Below, piece by piece: positions 36,642 through 44,974 of a stretch of DNA of 64,000 bases (positions are counted from its first letter, which is position 1; each line of letters starts with the position of its first letter). Made by a program: the position numbers and the translations under genes. The DNA is from Ostreibacterium oceani (GTDB taxonomy: Bacteria > Pseudomonadota > Gammaproteobacteria > Cardiobacteriales > Ostreibacteriaceae). The notes under the pieces are model-generated. The model saw nothing but the letters and a program-made list of their open reading frames with translations, was not told the DNA's origin and did no database searches. The stretch is from positions 228,658 through 292,657 of the forward strand of contig NZ_WHNW01000004.1 in assembly GCF_009362845.1 (NCBI RefSeq), given 5' to 3'.

Positions 36642-37376
36642 ATGCCCGTAACAGAAAGTAAAACACGCAATCTAGTTACACCAACTACCAATCTAAAGCG
36701 AACCGCAATTAGGCACTTGCTTGTCCTAGTATTAGCGGCGATTTCTGTTTATGGATTTTCTTTTGTGCATGATCAATTAAGCGCGATGCATCGTTGGAAT
36801 CGTGCGGCTGGTGATGCGGCAGTTTTATTGTTGGCGCTAACGATGATGCTAGGTGCATTACCGCACTTTTTTCGTGCGGGCGCCAAGTGGATTACTTGGC
36901 GGCGCGAGTTAGGTATTTATTCGGTTATCTTAGCGATTGTACATACGGTGATTATTATCGTTGGCTGGGTTGAGTGGGATTTTTTCCGCTTGTTTGGTTT
37001 TGAGTTTCATCCGATTCATTTGAAATACGTGATGGTGCAGCATGGTTTTGGGTTAGCAAATGCGATAGGTGTTCTTGCGCTGGGGATTGGTTTTATTCTG
37101 TTGGTGACATCAAACAATCGTGCTGTTCGTACCCTTGGCGCTTCTGTTTGGAAGCGCCTGCAAATGATGGCGGTGATTTTTTGGACATTAGTCGTTGTAC
37201 ATGTTGCCTATTTTTTGTACCTACATTTTCTAGACTATCGTCGCGGGATAGCACCAGACCCCAATGCATTACAAGTGTGGTTCGCTGGGTTGGTTTTGTT
37301 CGTTTTTATTATTCGTAGTGTTGCGTTTTTTCGGATTTTTCGCGCGAAGTCACTGAGTCGTAGGCTAAAAAGATAA
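36642..37376 (+). CDS. Ferric-reductase-like transmembrane heme protein
   Basis: 244 residues with about six membrane segments. It resembles the ferric reductase-like transmembrane domain family, which includes the heme-binding MsrQ subunit of the MsrPQ methionine-sulfoxide repair system. Candidate heme-ligand histidines are in segments VILAIVHTVIIIVGW and LVVVHVAYFLYLHFL. No msrP gene is adjacent, so the partner and electron acceptor are unknown. The ATG at 36642 is preferred to the TTG just before it. Confidence 0.7.
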   Translation: MPVTESKTRNLVTPTTNLKRTAIRHLLVLVLAAISVYGFSFVHDQLSAMHRWNRAAGDAAVLLLALTMMLGALPHFFRAGAKWITWRRELGIYSVILAIVHTVIIIVGWVEWDFFRLFGFEFHPIHLKYVMVQHGFGLANAIGVLALGIGFILLVTSNNRAVRTLGASVWKRLQMMAVIFWTLVVVHVAYFLYLHFLDYRRGIAPDPNALQVWFAGLVLFVFIIRSVAFFRIFRAKSLSRRLKR

Positions 37377-37405
37377 TTTACAGGGCTTACTTTTTCTCGT
37401 AAAAT
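37377..37405 (+). promoter_or_regulatory. Sigma-70 promoter of the small basic gene
   Basis: TTTACA (37377-37382) and TAAAAT (37400-37405) with an ideal 17-bp spacer, starting exactly after the previous stop codon. The start codon at 37442 has GGGGAA upstream. Confidence 0.7.
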
Positions 37406-37441
37406 ACCCCGTCGTTAATCAATAAATACTCGGGGAATGCC

Positions 37442-37696
37442 ATGAAAAAAGGTAAACAAACGGCAGTGCCAGCGACGCGCTATCGTAATCCGTTGGCGAC
37501 CGCTGCCATCATGAAAAAAGGCGGTAGGCACGAAAAAAGCCACAAAGCCCACCGGCTAAAAAATAAAGCAGCCATTAAAAATACGCTTAAAACCATGTCA
37601 GATAAACACTCACATGGTTTTTTTTATGCGTTTTTTCGGCAGATTCCATTTGCATTGCAAATACGACGGGCTAACAGGTGTGTTAACGGGCGTTAA
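37442..37696 (+). CDS. Small basic protein with terminator inside its frame; candidate ribosome-rescue factor
   Basis: The open frame has 84 codons. The first 50 residues are very basic and Gly/Lys/His-rich (RYRNPLATAAIMKKGG, HEKSHKAHRLKNKAAIKNTL). A hairpin with a long T-run lies inside the frame at 37589-37625, so most transcripts would end before the stop codon at 37694. This is the hallmark of arfA, whose nonstop mRNA is degraded when trans-translation works and yields active ArfA when it does not. The sequence does not match ArfA closely enough for me to name it; an ArfA- or ArfT-like factor is one possibility. If it is not one, then it is a short basic protein with an unrelated terminator and a dispensable tail. 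Confidence 0.55.
   Translation: MKKGKQTAVPATRYRNPLATAAIMKKGGRHEKSHKAHRLKNKAAIKNTLKTMSDKHSHGFFYAFFRQIPFALQIRRANRCVNGR
37589..37625 (+). terminator. Intrinsic terminator within the small basic ORF
   Basis: AAAACCATGT (37589-37598) pairs perfectly with ACATGGTTTT (37612-37621) around a 13-nt loop, and the T-run continues to 37625. It lies about 150-180 nt after the start codon and 70 nt before the stop codon. Confidence 0.75.
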
Positions 37697-37725
37697 CGGA
37701 CGTAAACGCTAAAAATAACAGCGCG

Positions 37726-38058
37726 TTAAAAAGAAAAGTGGTGCTTTGCTAATGAGGTAAGCGTATCTAAACTGGCGGATTGGCTGTGGCAACTAAAGAG
37801 CGTGATGCACGATTCGCTAAAAATGGGCACTTTGAATTCACCAATCATGTTCCAAGTTTGTTCAATGTCGGGTTTTGGGTTGGCTTGCAGCGCTGTTGCA
37901 TTTTGTGTCGAGATATAAATAGCGGTTGAGATATCATGTGCGGCACTGACCAATGCAATATCCAGCCATTCTTTTATTTGTTCGGGGCTATCGGGTTGCG
38001 TGATAGAAACCAGCGTTGTGTAAGTTGCGCTTGGGTTGTCGCTTGGATGATGAGGCAT
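37726..38058 (-). CDS. TusC/DsrF-like sulfur-relay protein (divergent)
   Basis: 110 residues. It shows the DsrE/F-fold pattern of TusC: EWLDIALVSAAHDISTAIYI resembles the family segment for the first helix and second strand, and the end HHFSF resembles the usual aromatic terminus. Similarity is weak, so the call rests partly on the TusD-like gene 28 bp upstream. TusBCD passes sulfur from TusA to TusE for MnmA. A tusB (dsrH) homologue is not visible here. Confidence 0.55.
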   Translation of the reverse strand: MPHHPSDNPSATYTTLVSITQPDSPEQIKEWLDIALVSAAHDISTAIYISTQNATALQANPKPDIEQTWNMIGEFKVPIFSESCITLFSCHSQSASLDTLTSLAKHHFSF

Positions 38059-38086
38059 TATATCGGCTATTCTAGGTCATGGTGGG

Positions 38087-38425
38087 TCAGTAAACACGGA
38101 TTTTTTCAGCAGCGGTGGTTTCCACAATAAATTGTCCTAGGCCTTTGAAATGAAAGTCTTCTTGGCCCAGTTGGCTGATTCGATAATTGCGGCGCTGAAA
38201 GGCGGCACTGCAAATGTGTAGGGCTATATCGGCTTCGTCAGCTAAATCAATCATGTCTTGGAAATTGTCACTATGCTCGTCTAGGGTGCCGATTGCGGTG
38301 GCATCGCCGTAAAAAAATACCTGTGAGATGGTGATTTGTGCGGCAATATCTGTGCAGAGTTGTACCAACGCTTGATTAAAACGTGGGCTTTCAACAGGGG
38401 CTGTAATCATGTAGGCATAGTGCAT
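38087..38425 (-). CDS. tusD: TusD/DsrE-like sulfur-relay protein
   Basis: 112 residues. It starts MHYAYMITAPVESPRFNQAL, contains the strand VFFYGDA and the Cys motif LHICSAAFQRR that matches the persulfide-carrying Cys segment of TusD, and ends in KIRVY like the family. Slightly shorter than E. coli TusD (128). Together with the TusC-like gene downstream it may supply sulfur to MnmA, encoded about 2.3 kb away. In sulfur oxidisers the same family (DsrE) works in dissimilatory metabolism, but nothing else here suggests that. Confidence 0.75.
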   Translation of the reverse strand: MHYAYMITAPVESPRFNQALVQLCTDIAAQITISQVFFYGDATAIGTLDEHSDNFQDMIDLADEADIALHICSAAFQRRNYRISQLGQEDFHFKGLGQFIVETTAAEKIRVY

Positions 38426-38541
38426 AACGCCTCCTTAGTTCAGCAGGCCAGTAAGGGGGAATGCGCCTGCTATTGTCGGTTTAATGTTAGTTTGCAATGC
38501 GTTTATAATGCGCTTATAGTCACCTTGTAATCAACTGATGG

Positions 38542-40350
38542 TCAGTTTAGTAACGTCAAAAAGTCTAACGGGATAAGTAAAATCGCAACCCCTAAGAAAA
38601 ACAAACTGATTGCTTTAAGCGATAGTTTATCAGTTAAGGCCATAATTACCAATAGGCAACCGAATCCTGCTTTGAATCCTGCCATCAAACTAAGCAATGG
38701 TGTCTGCCCAAAAGTCAGCAACTGTGGATTGGTAGCAAACGCCATCGGTAATAAGTAAAGCCCTAATCCTAGTCGCATGGCATGGACTGCCACCTTAGTC
38801 CAATCGGCATTAGCCATGGTCGCGGCGATAAAGACGGTGCCACAGACAGGCGGTGTAATGCAGGATAGCAGCGCATACCAATAAACGAATAAATGGGCGG
38901 TGAGTTGCGGCATGCCAAAACTGAGCAATATCGGCTCCGCAACCGCGATACAAATAATATAGGCGGCAGTGGTTGGGATTTCCATGCCGAGGACAAGGCA
39001 GGTCAGCGCGGTTAGAATAAGTGCGACCGCATAGATGCCCGCAGAGAGCCCCAGAATACCCGAAGCGATTTTAATGCCCAGCCCCGTTTGGTTAAGAATG
39101 CCAATGATAATACCGACGCAAATAATAATTGATGCCATCATGGCGATTTGTTGGGCTGCCAGCATCATGCAATCAATCACGCGGCGACCATATTGCCATA
39201 AGGATATTTTGCCAAAATCGGTGCCAATCAGTAAAGCGATTGCAGCAAATGCAGCAAGCCCCGCGCCGTATTGTGGTGTTTTTTGCGTGAAAAATAGCAT
39301 GAATAATAAAATGCTAAAAGGAATTAAGAAAAACGGCAGTAGACGAGTAACGCTAGGCCAATCAGGGAGCTCAGATTTGGGGACGGGCTGTAAGTCGTAT
39401 TTAGTTGATAGACGATCAACCCCAATCCACGCAATCACAAAAAATAAAATTGCGGGAACAAATGCCGCTGCCATGATGGTGGTGTAGCTGGTTTGCAATA
39501 ACTCAACCATGACAAAAGCCCCTGCGCCCATGAGTGGCGGCATGATTTGTCCGCCGGTTGATGCCGTTGCCTCAACAGCGGCAGAAAGTGGTGCCGGGTA
39601 GCCTAGGCGTTTCATTGCGGGGATAGTAATCGCACCAGTTGATGCCACATTGGCGGATGCTGAGCCAGAAATTGAGCCAAATAGTGCCGACGATAAAATA
39701 GCCACTTTGGCCGCGCCTGCGCGATAATGGCCAGCAAGGCGTTGTGCGAGTGACATAAAGGCGGTGCCACCTAAGCCACAGCTAATGGCCGCACCTAAAA
39801 TAATAAAAACGGAAATCGTGTTGACCGAAGTCCCCGTTAACATGCCCCACAGCCCCGCTTCGGTTATCGTCAAGTCACCCAAAATCGCTTCAAAAGGAAT
39901 ATTGTGTCCGAGGTTGCCAGGAATATGGCGACCAAAGGCGGCATAAGCTATCGCGCACAACGCCACGATAGGGAGCGCTGCTTTGATTTGACGGCGCGCC
40001 ATCTCTAGGGTGATGACGAGTAGAAGCCCTGCACCAATTAGCTGTGCGTGGCCGTATAAAATACCATATTGCTCAACGACCTCGTTTCGATTGATGGCAA
40101 TCCACGCGAGGATAATAACCGCCACAACCCCCAACGCATAGGAAAACAAACGATACCACAGGGGTTTGTTGGCTAATTGTTGCACTGAAAAAAATGCCCA
40201 CGGCACCGCAAATAGCATATGCAGGGGACGTGTGATTAAATTTGGTAATAATCCTGAAAAAATAAGCCACAAATGAAAAACCACCGTGATAACAGCGAGT
40301 GTGGCGAATAATTGTTGGGTGATTGGATGGGCTTGTTTGTAGTGGCTCAT
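38542..40350 (-). CDS. TRAP transporter permease, fused 4TM-12TM subunit
   Basis: 602 residues, strongly hydrophobic throughout. The N-terminal part (about 1-130) corresponds to the small DctQ-like unit and the rest to the large DctM-like unit with the SGSASANVASTGAITIPAMK and PTTAAYIICIAVAEP signatures. Fused permeases of this kind pair with TAXI-type binding proteins; one is encoded upstream on the same strand (40667-41620). Sodium- or proton-driven uptake of an organic acid is likely but the substrate cannot be read from sequence. Confidence 0.93.
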   Translation of the reverse strand: MSHYKQAHPITQQLFATLAVITVVFHLWLIFSGLLPNLITRPLHMLFAVPWAFFSVQQLANKPLWYRLFSYALGVVAVIILAWIAINRNEVVEQYGILYGHAQLIGAGLLLVITLEMARRQIKAALPIVALCAIAYAAFGRHIPGNLGHNIPFEAILGDLTITEAGLWGMLTGTSVNTISVFIILGAAISCGLGGTAFMSLAQRLAGHYRAGAAKVAILSSALFGSISGSASANVASTGAITIPAMKRLGYPAPLSAAVEATASTGGQIMPPLMGAGAFVMVELLQTSYTTIMAAAFVPAILFFVIAWIGVDRLSTKYDLQPVPKSELPDWPSVTRLLPFFLIPFSILLFMLFFTQKTPQYGAGLAAFAAIALLIGTDFGKISLWQYGRRVIDCMMLAAQQIAMMASIIICVGIIIGILNQTGLGIKIASGILGLSAGIYAVALILTALTCLVLGMEIPTTAAYIICIAVAEPILLSFGMPQLTAHLFVYWYALLSCITPPVCGTVFIAATMANADWTKVAVHAMRLGLGLYLLPMAFATNPQLLTFGQTPLLSLMAGFKAGFGCLLVIMALTDKLSLKAISLFFLGVAILLIPLDFLTLLN

Positions 40351-40666
40351 GGGCTGATGCGGTGGCTAGGTTGTTATAGTGGGACAATAAGACGCGATAA
40401 TAATAAAACGGGACAAGACATGAAAAAGATAACTATGAAGTAAGTATAAAGCAATCAAAGGCAAGCGCCAGCCGTGATCAAATCTTGGCTGGCGTGCTTT
40501 GTGGTTAGCCTTATAGGCTTATCAGTAGGCTGCTTATCAGTAGGCTGCTTATCAATAGATTACTTATCAAGGGGCTGCTTTACAATGGACTACTAAAGTG
40601 ACTTGTTCAAGACGAGAAAGCCAGTCTATCCAAGCAACCAACCAATCAATCAATCAATCAGTCAAT
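40351..40666. other. Intercistronic region of the TAXI-TRAP operon: hairpin and 15-bp repeats
   Basis: No gene is credible in these 316 bp. CGCCAGCC (40466-40473) pairs with GGCTGGCG (40487-40494), a strong GC stem that may lower transcription of the permease relative to the binding protein. At about 40516-40587 a 15-bp unit GGCTGCTTATCAGTA is repeated two full times plus degenerate flanking copies. A run of CAAT tetranucleotides sits at about 40633-40663, just after the binding-protein stop. Confidence 0.65.
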
Positions 40667-41620
40667 TTACTGCGGCGTGACGCTCGCATCAATGGTAAAG
40701 CCTGCTTCTTGGTAGTACCGCATAGCGCCAGGATGGATGGTTGTTTCAGCGTTATTGATAAGTTCAGCTTGGACGCTATCCCACCATTTATTTTTCTCGC
40801 TGAGCGCGGTTTTTGCTTCCCAGTAGTTTTTGGTCAACGTGTAGGCAACCTCATCGCTGGTCTCTGTCGTGGTGTAAACAATGACGGGCAAGGTAATCGA
40901 AGATACGTCATAGTCAACGCCTTTGTAAGTACCCGCTGGGATGGTTACCACTGGGTCGCCGAGTTGCGTCAACTGTTCTGGCGAAGGTTGTAACAAGCGA
41001 ATCGGCAATGCAGTAGACACTTCAACGATATTCGGTGTTGGCCATGACGACGCGGTCGTAAAACCATCGACTTGGCCATTTTTCATCGCTGGAATCGCGG
41101 CATTTAATTCGACATCGACAAATTCAACGCCTTCGATGCCTAATGCAGCTAATACTTCTTCTGTTTTTCTAGAAGAAAACGACCCCTTGCCGATGACATA
41201 TTTTTTGCCTGATAAGTCTTCTAGTGTTTTGACGCCAGACGCTTCTGATACGACAAATTGCATGTTCAAAGAAGGAATAGGGAATAGGGCGCGAATGTCG
41301 TTAAATTTTTCACTGGCTCGAAAGGGTTCTTCGCCCATTTTGGCTTGTTTGACTAACGATGGTGGTGTGGTGAATAGATAGTTTTGTCCGCGTCTTGGTA
41401 CTTCACTGACGTTTTGTACCGAGCCTTGGCTTTCCTCTACGGTGACGGAGATATTGCCGTCAGTAGCGGCTTTGATGGCTTCGGCATACTGTACCGCCAT
41501 TTGGTAGTAAGACGAAGTGGATTTGGCTGATTTATAAGTGACCTGTGTGGTTTCGGCCACGCTGAATGAAAAAGCGCTGGCAACCAGACAGCCCGAGATG
41601 ATAGCAAAAGATTTACGCAT
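40667..41620 (-). CDS. TAXI family TRAP transporter solute-binding protein
   Basis: 317 residues with a signal peptide (cleavage after SFSVA). It has the two-lobed type II periplasmic binding protein pattern of TAXI proteins, with TYKSAKSTSSYYQMAVQYAE at the start of the mature part, DLSGKKYVIGKGSFSSRKTEE and FVDVELNAAIPAMKNGQVDG. TAXI proteins feed fused TRAP permeases, and one is encoded next. The ribosome binding site TAGGAGTC precedes the ATG. Substrate is unknown; glutamate-like acids are handled by some relatives. Confidence 0.92.
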   Translation of the reverse strand: MRKSFAIISGCLVASAFSFSVAETTQVTYKSAKSTSSYYQMAVQYAEAIKAATDGNISVTVEESQGSVQNVSEVPRRGQNYLFTTPPSLVKQAKMGEEPFRASEKFNDIRALFPIPSLNMQFVVSEASGVKTLEDLSGKKYVIGKGSFSSRKTEEVLAALGIEGVEFVDVELNAAIPAMKNGQVDGFTTASSWPTPNIVEVSTALPIRLLQPSPEQLTQLGDPVVTIPAGTYKGVDYDVSSITLPVIVYTTTETSDEVAYTLTKNYWEAKTALSEKNKWWDSVQAELINNAETTIHPGAMRYYQEAGFTIDASVTPQ

Positions 41621-41713
41621 AAGAAGACTCCTAGTTAATGGTTGTTAATTGTTATTAGGTGGTGATAGGAATGGTCATTATAACCACAATTCATGTCGAT
41701 TTAGAATAGATAA

Positions 41714-41730
41714 TTCGTTTTTTATACGAA
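41714..41730. promoter_or_regulatory. Short inverted repeat between TAXI protein and permease genes
   Basis: TTCGT and ACGAA flank a 7-nt AT-rich centre in the 183-bp divergent region. A TATGAT hexamer at 41749-41754 is a possible -10 for the permease. The role is a guess. Confidence 0.3.
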
Positions 41731-41803
41731 CTTTTGCAAAAAATTCGGTATGATGTCGAGAGTAGCATCATTGACTTGTTTAAATCATAAATGAGAGGAA
41801 AAC

Positions 41804-43045
41804 ATGACGTCTAGCAATACAGATTATGTCTTTCGACTAAAGGATATCGTTACAGGCGCACAATTTTTATTTGTGGCTTTTGGTGCGTTGGTATTGGTTC
41901 CGATACTCACGGGGCTAGACCCAAACGTTGCGTTATTGACGGCAGGCATTGGTACGCTGCTGTTTCAGTGGGTGACCAAAGGCAATATTCCCCCCATTTT
42001 TTTGGCAAGTTCGTTTGCCTTTATTGCGCCAATTCAAGTGGGTGTTGCACAGTGGGGAATTGCGAGTACTTTATCGGGGCTAATGGCCGCGGGTGTTTTT
42101 TATGTCATATTGAGTGTATTAATCCGCATTTTTGGCAAACAATTTATTCATAAACTGTTGCCTGCGGTGGTGGTTGGCCCTGTCATTATGTCTATCGGGC
42201 TAATTTTGTCGCCAGTGGCCGTTAATATGGCGTTAGGCAAGACGGGCGATGGGGCGCAACAGTTAGTTGCACAATCGATTGCGTTACCACTGGCTGGGTT
42301 GACGTTGGCGGTCGTTTTGTTGGTGACTTTATTGGCACGCGGTTGGCTGAAATTAATTCCTATTTTGGTTGGTATCGGTGTCGGGTATGTGGCGGCTATT
42401 GTGATTGGTTTAGTGGAATTTACGGCGGTATCGGAGGCGGCTTGGTTTTCGCTGCCGCAGTTTACGACACCAAAGTGGCATTGGGGCGCTATTTTATTGA
42501 TTGTCCCAGTTGCGCTTGCGCCAGCGGTAGAGCACATTGGTGATATGCTGGCCATATCGAATGTGACGAAAAAGGATTATTTGCAAAAACCAGGCTTACA
42601 TAAAACCTTATTGGGTGATGGTTTGGCAACGATGGCTGCTTCGGCGTTGGGTGGTCCGCCAAATACCACGTATTCAGAGGTTACTGGCGCGGTTACCATG
42701 ACCAAGGCGTTTAATCCTGCAATAATGACTTGGGCGGCTATTGTGGCGATTAGCTTGGCGTTTTGTGGCAAGTTAGGGGCATTGTTAACGACCATTCCGA
42801 TTCCAGTGATGGGCGGGGTGATGCTGTTGTTATTCGGTATGATTGCGGCGATTGGCATCAAAACAATGGTGATGCAGCAGGTTGATTTGGATTGCACGCG
42901 AAACTTGGCCATTGTCGCGATTGTGTTAGTATTTTCTATCGGTGGCATGGTATTTAATTTTGGTGAGATTAGCTTTGGTGGGATTGCGTTAGGTGCTGTT
43001 TTTGGCATAATGCTAAACTTGGTTTTGCCTAAGCCGAGGCAATAA
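41804..43045 (+). CDS. Uracil-xanthine permease family transporter (UraA-like)
   Basis: 413 residues with 12-14 membrane segments of the nucleobase:cation symporter-2 family. The conserved motif with the key Glu is VEHIGDMLAISNVTKKDY and the substrate-region loop is GGPPNTTYSEVTGAVTMTKA. UraA (uracil) is the closest named type I recognise, but xanthine cannot be excluded. GAGAGG lies before the ATG. The TAA stop falls inside the first unit of a tandem repeat. Confidence 0.9.
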   Translation: MTSSNTDYVFRLKDIVTGAQFLFVAFGALVLVPILTGLDPNVALLTAGIGTLLFQWVTKGNIPPIFLASSFAFIAPIQVGVAQWGIASTLSGLMAAGVFYVILSVLIRIFGKQFIHKLLPAVVVGPVIMSIGLILSPVAVNMALGKTGDGAQQLVAQSIALPLAGLTLAVVLLVTLLARGWLKLIPILVGIGVGYVAAIVIGLVEFTAVSEAAWFSLPQFTTPKWHWGAILLIVPVALAPAVEHIGDMLAISNVTKKDYLQKPGLHKTLLGDGLATMAASALGGPPNTTYSEVTGAVTMTKAFNPAIMTWAAIVAISLAFCGKLGALLTTIPIPVMGGVMLLLFGMIAAIGIKTMVMQQVDLDCTRNLAIVAIVLVFSIGGMVFNFGEISFGGIALGAVFGIMLNLVLPKPRQ

Positions 43046-43107
43046 GTACAGGGCAATAAGTACAGAGCGATAAAGTCAAGGCAATGAATCTAAGGCAATA
43101 AAATCAA
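43037..43107. repeat. 14-15-bp tandem repeat beginning at the permease stop codon
   Basis: Units related to GGCAATAAGTACAG follow one another about five times and decay towards mrp. The first unit contains the permease stop codon. The core GAGGCAATAA recurs in the spacer after dcd. Confidence 0.8.
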
Positions 43108-43137
43108 AAAAAATAGTGAATAAAAAAGAGGGGTACG

Positions 43138-44193
43138 ATGGTATCAATTAACATCCAAGAGCTAGAGAATATGGCGCTCAACGCCGACGTGACACGAGTT
43201 GGTGATATTGCACAATTCAAACAAATGGGTGACCAGATCACGGTGACATTGGGGCTTTACAGCCATGCACTAGAAACCCAGCTGGAGCAGCTATTAGCAC
43301 ACCGTTATCCCGGGCTAAAGGTCACGATAGCTACGCGCGTTGAAGCGAAAAAAACGCAACCCAACACGGTTGCCAAAAAAGGCGTGAAAAATATCATTGC
43401 GGTGGCGTCTGGCAAAGGCGGTGTCGGAAAATCGTCAACGGCGATTAATTTAGCATTGGCGCTTTCTCAGTTTGGTGCGCGCGTTGGGCTATTAGATGCT
43501 GACATCTATGGCCCTAGCCAGCCGACGATGCTAGGTAAACAAACACGCCCCGAAATGCAAGATGATAAAACCATGCGACCGGTTATCGCACACGGATTAC
43601 AGACTAACTCAATTGGCTATTTGGTCGATGGTGATAGCGCGATGATATGGCGCGGTCCAATGGTGACGGCTGCGTTGCAGCAATTGCTCAATGACACGGC
43701 GTGGGATAATGTCGATTATTTATTGATTGACTTACCACCAGGTACTGGCGATATTCAGCTGACGATGGCGCAAAAAATGCCAATTACAGGTGCTGTGGTG
43801 GTGACGACACCTCAGGATATTTCGTTGATTGATGCCAGACGTGCCGTGGCGATGTTTAATAAAATGCAAATCGATAATTTGGGTATCATTGAAAATATGA
43901 GTACCCATATTTGTGAGCAGTGTGGGCACGAGTCGCCAATTTTTGGACACGAGGGTGGGCAGCGATTGGCGGCGCAGTTTACGATTCCTTTTTTAGGCGA
44001 TGTGCCGTTAGACAGACGATTGCGGGAAAGCTTAGACGCAGGTTTGCCGTTAGTCAGTGCAGAGGCGGACCACCCGATTAGTCAGCGTTATCGTGATATT
44101 GCGATGAAAATTGCGATTGAAATCGCAAAAAAGCCTAAGGGGTATAGCCAAGCGTTTGGTAAAATTGCGGTAGAAAATAAACCCAACCAGTAA
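43138..44193 (+). CDS. Iron-sulfur cluster carrier ATPase Mrp (ApbC/NBP35 family)
   Basis: 351 residues. A DUF59-like N-terminal part (about 1-85) precedes the deviant Walker A motif SGKGGVGKSSTAINLALAL, DADIYGPSQPTMLG and LLIDLPPGTGDIQL. The CxxC of HICEQCGHESPIFG near the C-terminal part binds a bridging 4Fe-4S cluster in relatives. Delivers clusters to apoproteins. Following gene is dcd; the mrp-dcd neighbourhood recurs in gammaproteobacteria. Confidence 0.94.
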   Translation: MVSINIQELENMALNADVTRVGDIAQFKQMGDQITVTLGLYSHALETQLEQLLAHRYPGLKVTIATRVEAKKTQPNTVAKKGVKNIIAVASGKGGVGKSSTAINLALALSQFGARVGLLDADIYGPSQPTMLGKQTRPEMQDDKTMRPVIAHGLQTNSIGYLVDGDSAMIWRGPMVTAALQQLLNDTAWDNVDYLLIDLPPGTGDIQLTMAQKMPITGAVVVTTPQDISLIDARRAVAMFNKMQIDNLGIIENMSTHICEQCGHESPIFGHEGGQRLAAQFTIPFLGDVPLDRRLRESLDAGLPLVSAEADHPISQRYRDIAMKIAIEIAKKPKGYSQAFGKIAVENKPNQ

Positions 44194-44240
44194 ACGGCGG
44201 TCTGTTATCGTGGGTAGTGCCACGAAATAGCAGATAAAAA

Positions 44241-44296
44241 TTGATTGAAGACAATTGACTGAAGACAATCAACTGAAAATAATTGACTGAGCAGTC
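44241..44296. repeat. 14-bp tandem repeat between mrp and dcd
   Basis: TTGATTGAAGACAA (44241-44254), TTGACTGAAGACAA, TCAACTGAAAATAA and TTGACTGAGCAGTC (to 44296) show an exact 14-bp period. A related AGTCATTTGACGAGGCAGTC follows. Confidence 0.85.
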
Positions 44297-44337
44297 ATTT
44301 GACGAGGCAGTCACTGGATTAATACGAGGCATTAAGA

Positions 44338-44910
44338 ATGACAATTAAAAGCGATAAATGGATAAAAAAAATGGCAACCGAACAGGACATGATTTCGCCG
44401 TTTGAAGCAGGGCAAGTTCGCGTCGGTCACGACGGTAAAGCGGGTGGCATTTCTTATGGTACGTCGAGTTATGGCTATGATGTCCGCTGCGCCCGTGAAT
44501 TCAAAATATTCACCAATATTAATTCATCGGTGGTTGATCCGAAAAATTTTGATGAAAACAGCTTTGTGGATATTGTATCTGACGTTTGTATTATTCCGCC
44601 GAATTCCTTTGCTTTGGCGCATACGGTTGAATATTTTAAAATTCCACGCGATGTGCTGACTATTTGTTTGGGGAAATCGACCTATGCGCGTTGCGGTATT
44701 ATTGTTAACGTGACCCCGCTAGAACCTGAGTGGGAAGGCCATGTCACGCTAGAGTTTTCGAATACTACCCCATTACCTGCCAAGATTTATGCAGGTGAAG
44801 GCGTTGCCCAGATGTTGTTTTTTCAATCAGATGAAGTTTGCGACACCTCTTATAAAGACCGCGCAGGAAAATACCAAGGGCAAACAGGCGTGACATTACC
44901 CAAATCATAA
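44338..44910 (+). CDS. dcd: dCTP deaminase
   Basis: Deaminates dCTP to dUTP, feeding thymidylate synthesis. 190 residues of the trimeric dUTPase fold. [30 protein letters not shown] and the catalytic Glu in GHVTLEFSN are family signatures. Length typical. Followed by a repeat spacer with units such as GAGACAATAAT and GAGGCAATAAA at about 44911-44948. Confidence 0.96.
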   Translation: MTIKSDKWIKKMATEQDMISPFEAGQVRVGHDGKAGGISYGTSSYGYDVRCAREFKIFTNINSSVVDPKNFDENSFVDIVSDVCIIPPNSFALAHTVEYFKIPRDVLTICLGKSTYARCGIIVNVTPLEPEWEGHVTLEFSNTTPLPAKIYAGEGVAQMLFFQSDEVCDTSYKDRAGKYQGQTGVTLPKS

Positions 44911-44974
44911 CTGAGACAATAATCGAGGCAATAAACGAGACAATAATGCCAGTTGACATGAACGGTAAGGATTT

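Noticed and set aside
38426..38541. Possible tusB gene before the TRAP permease
   Set aside because: The 116-bp spacer has no open frame of useful length on the minus strand.
40598..40993. Plus-strand frame of 131 codons across the end of the TAXI protein gene
   Set aside because: Begins in CAAT repeats and is antisense to a well-supported gene.
43037..44948. Possible CRISPR array from short repeats
   Set aside because: Units are 11-15 bp in direct tandem without spacers and differ between loci; no cas genes.
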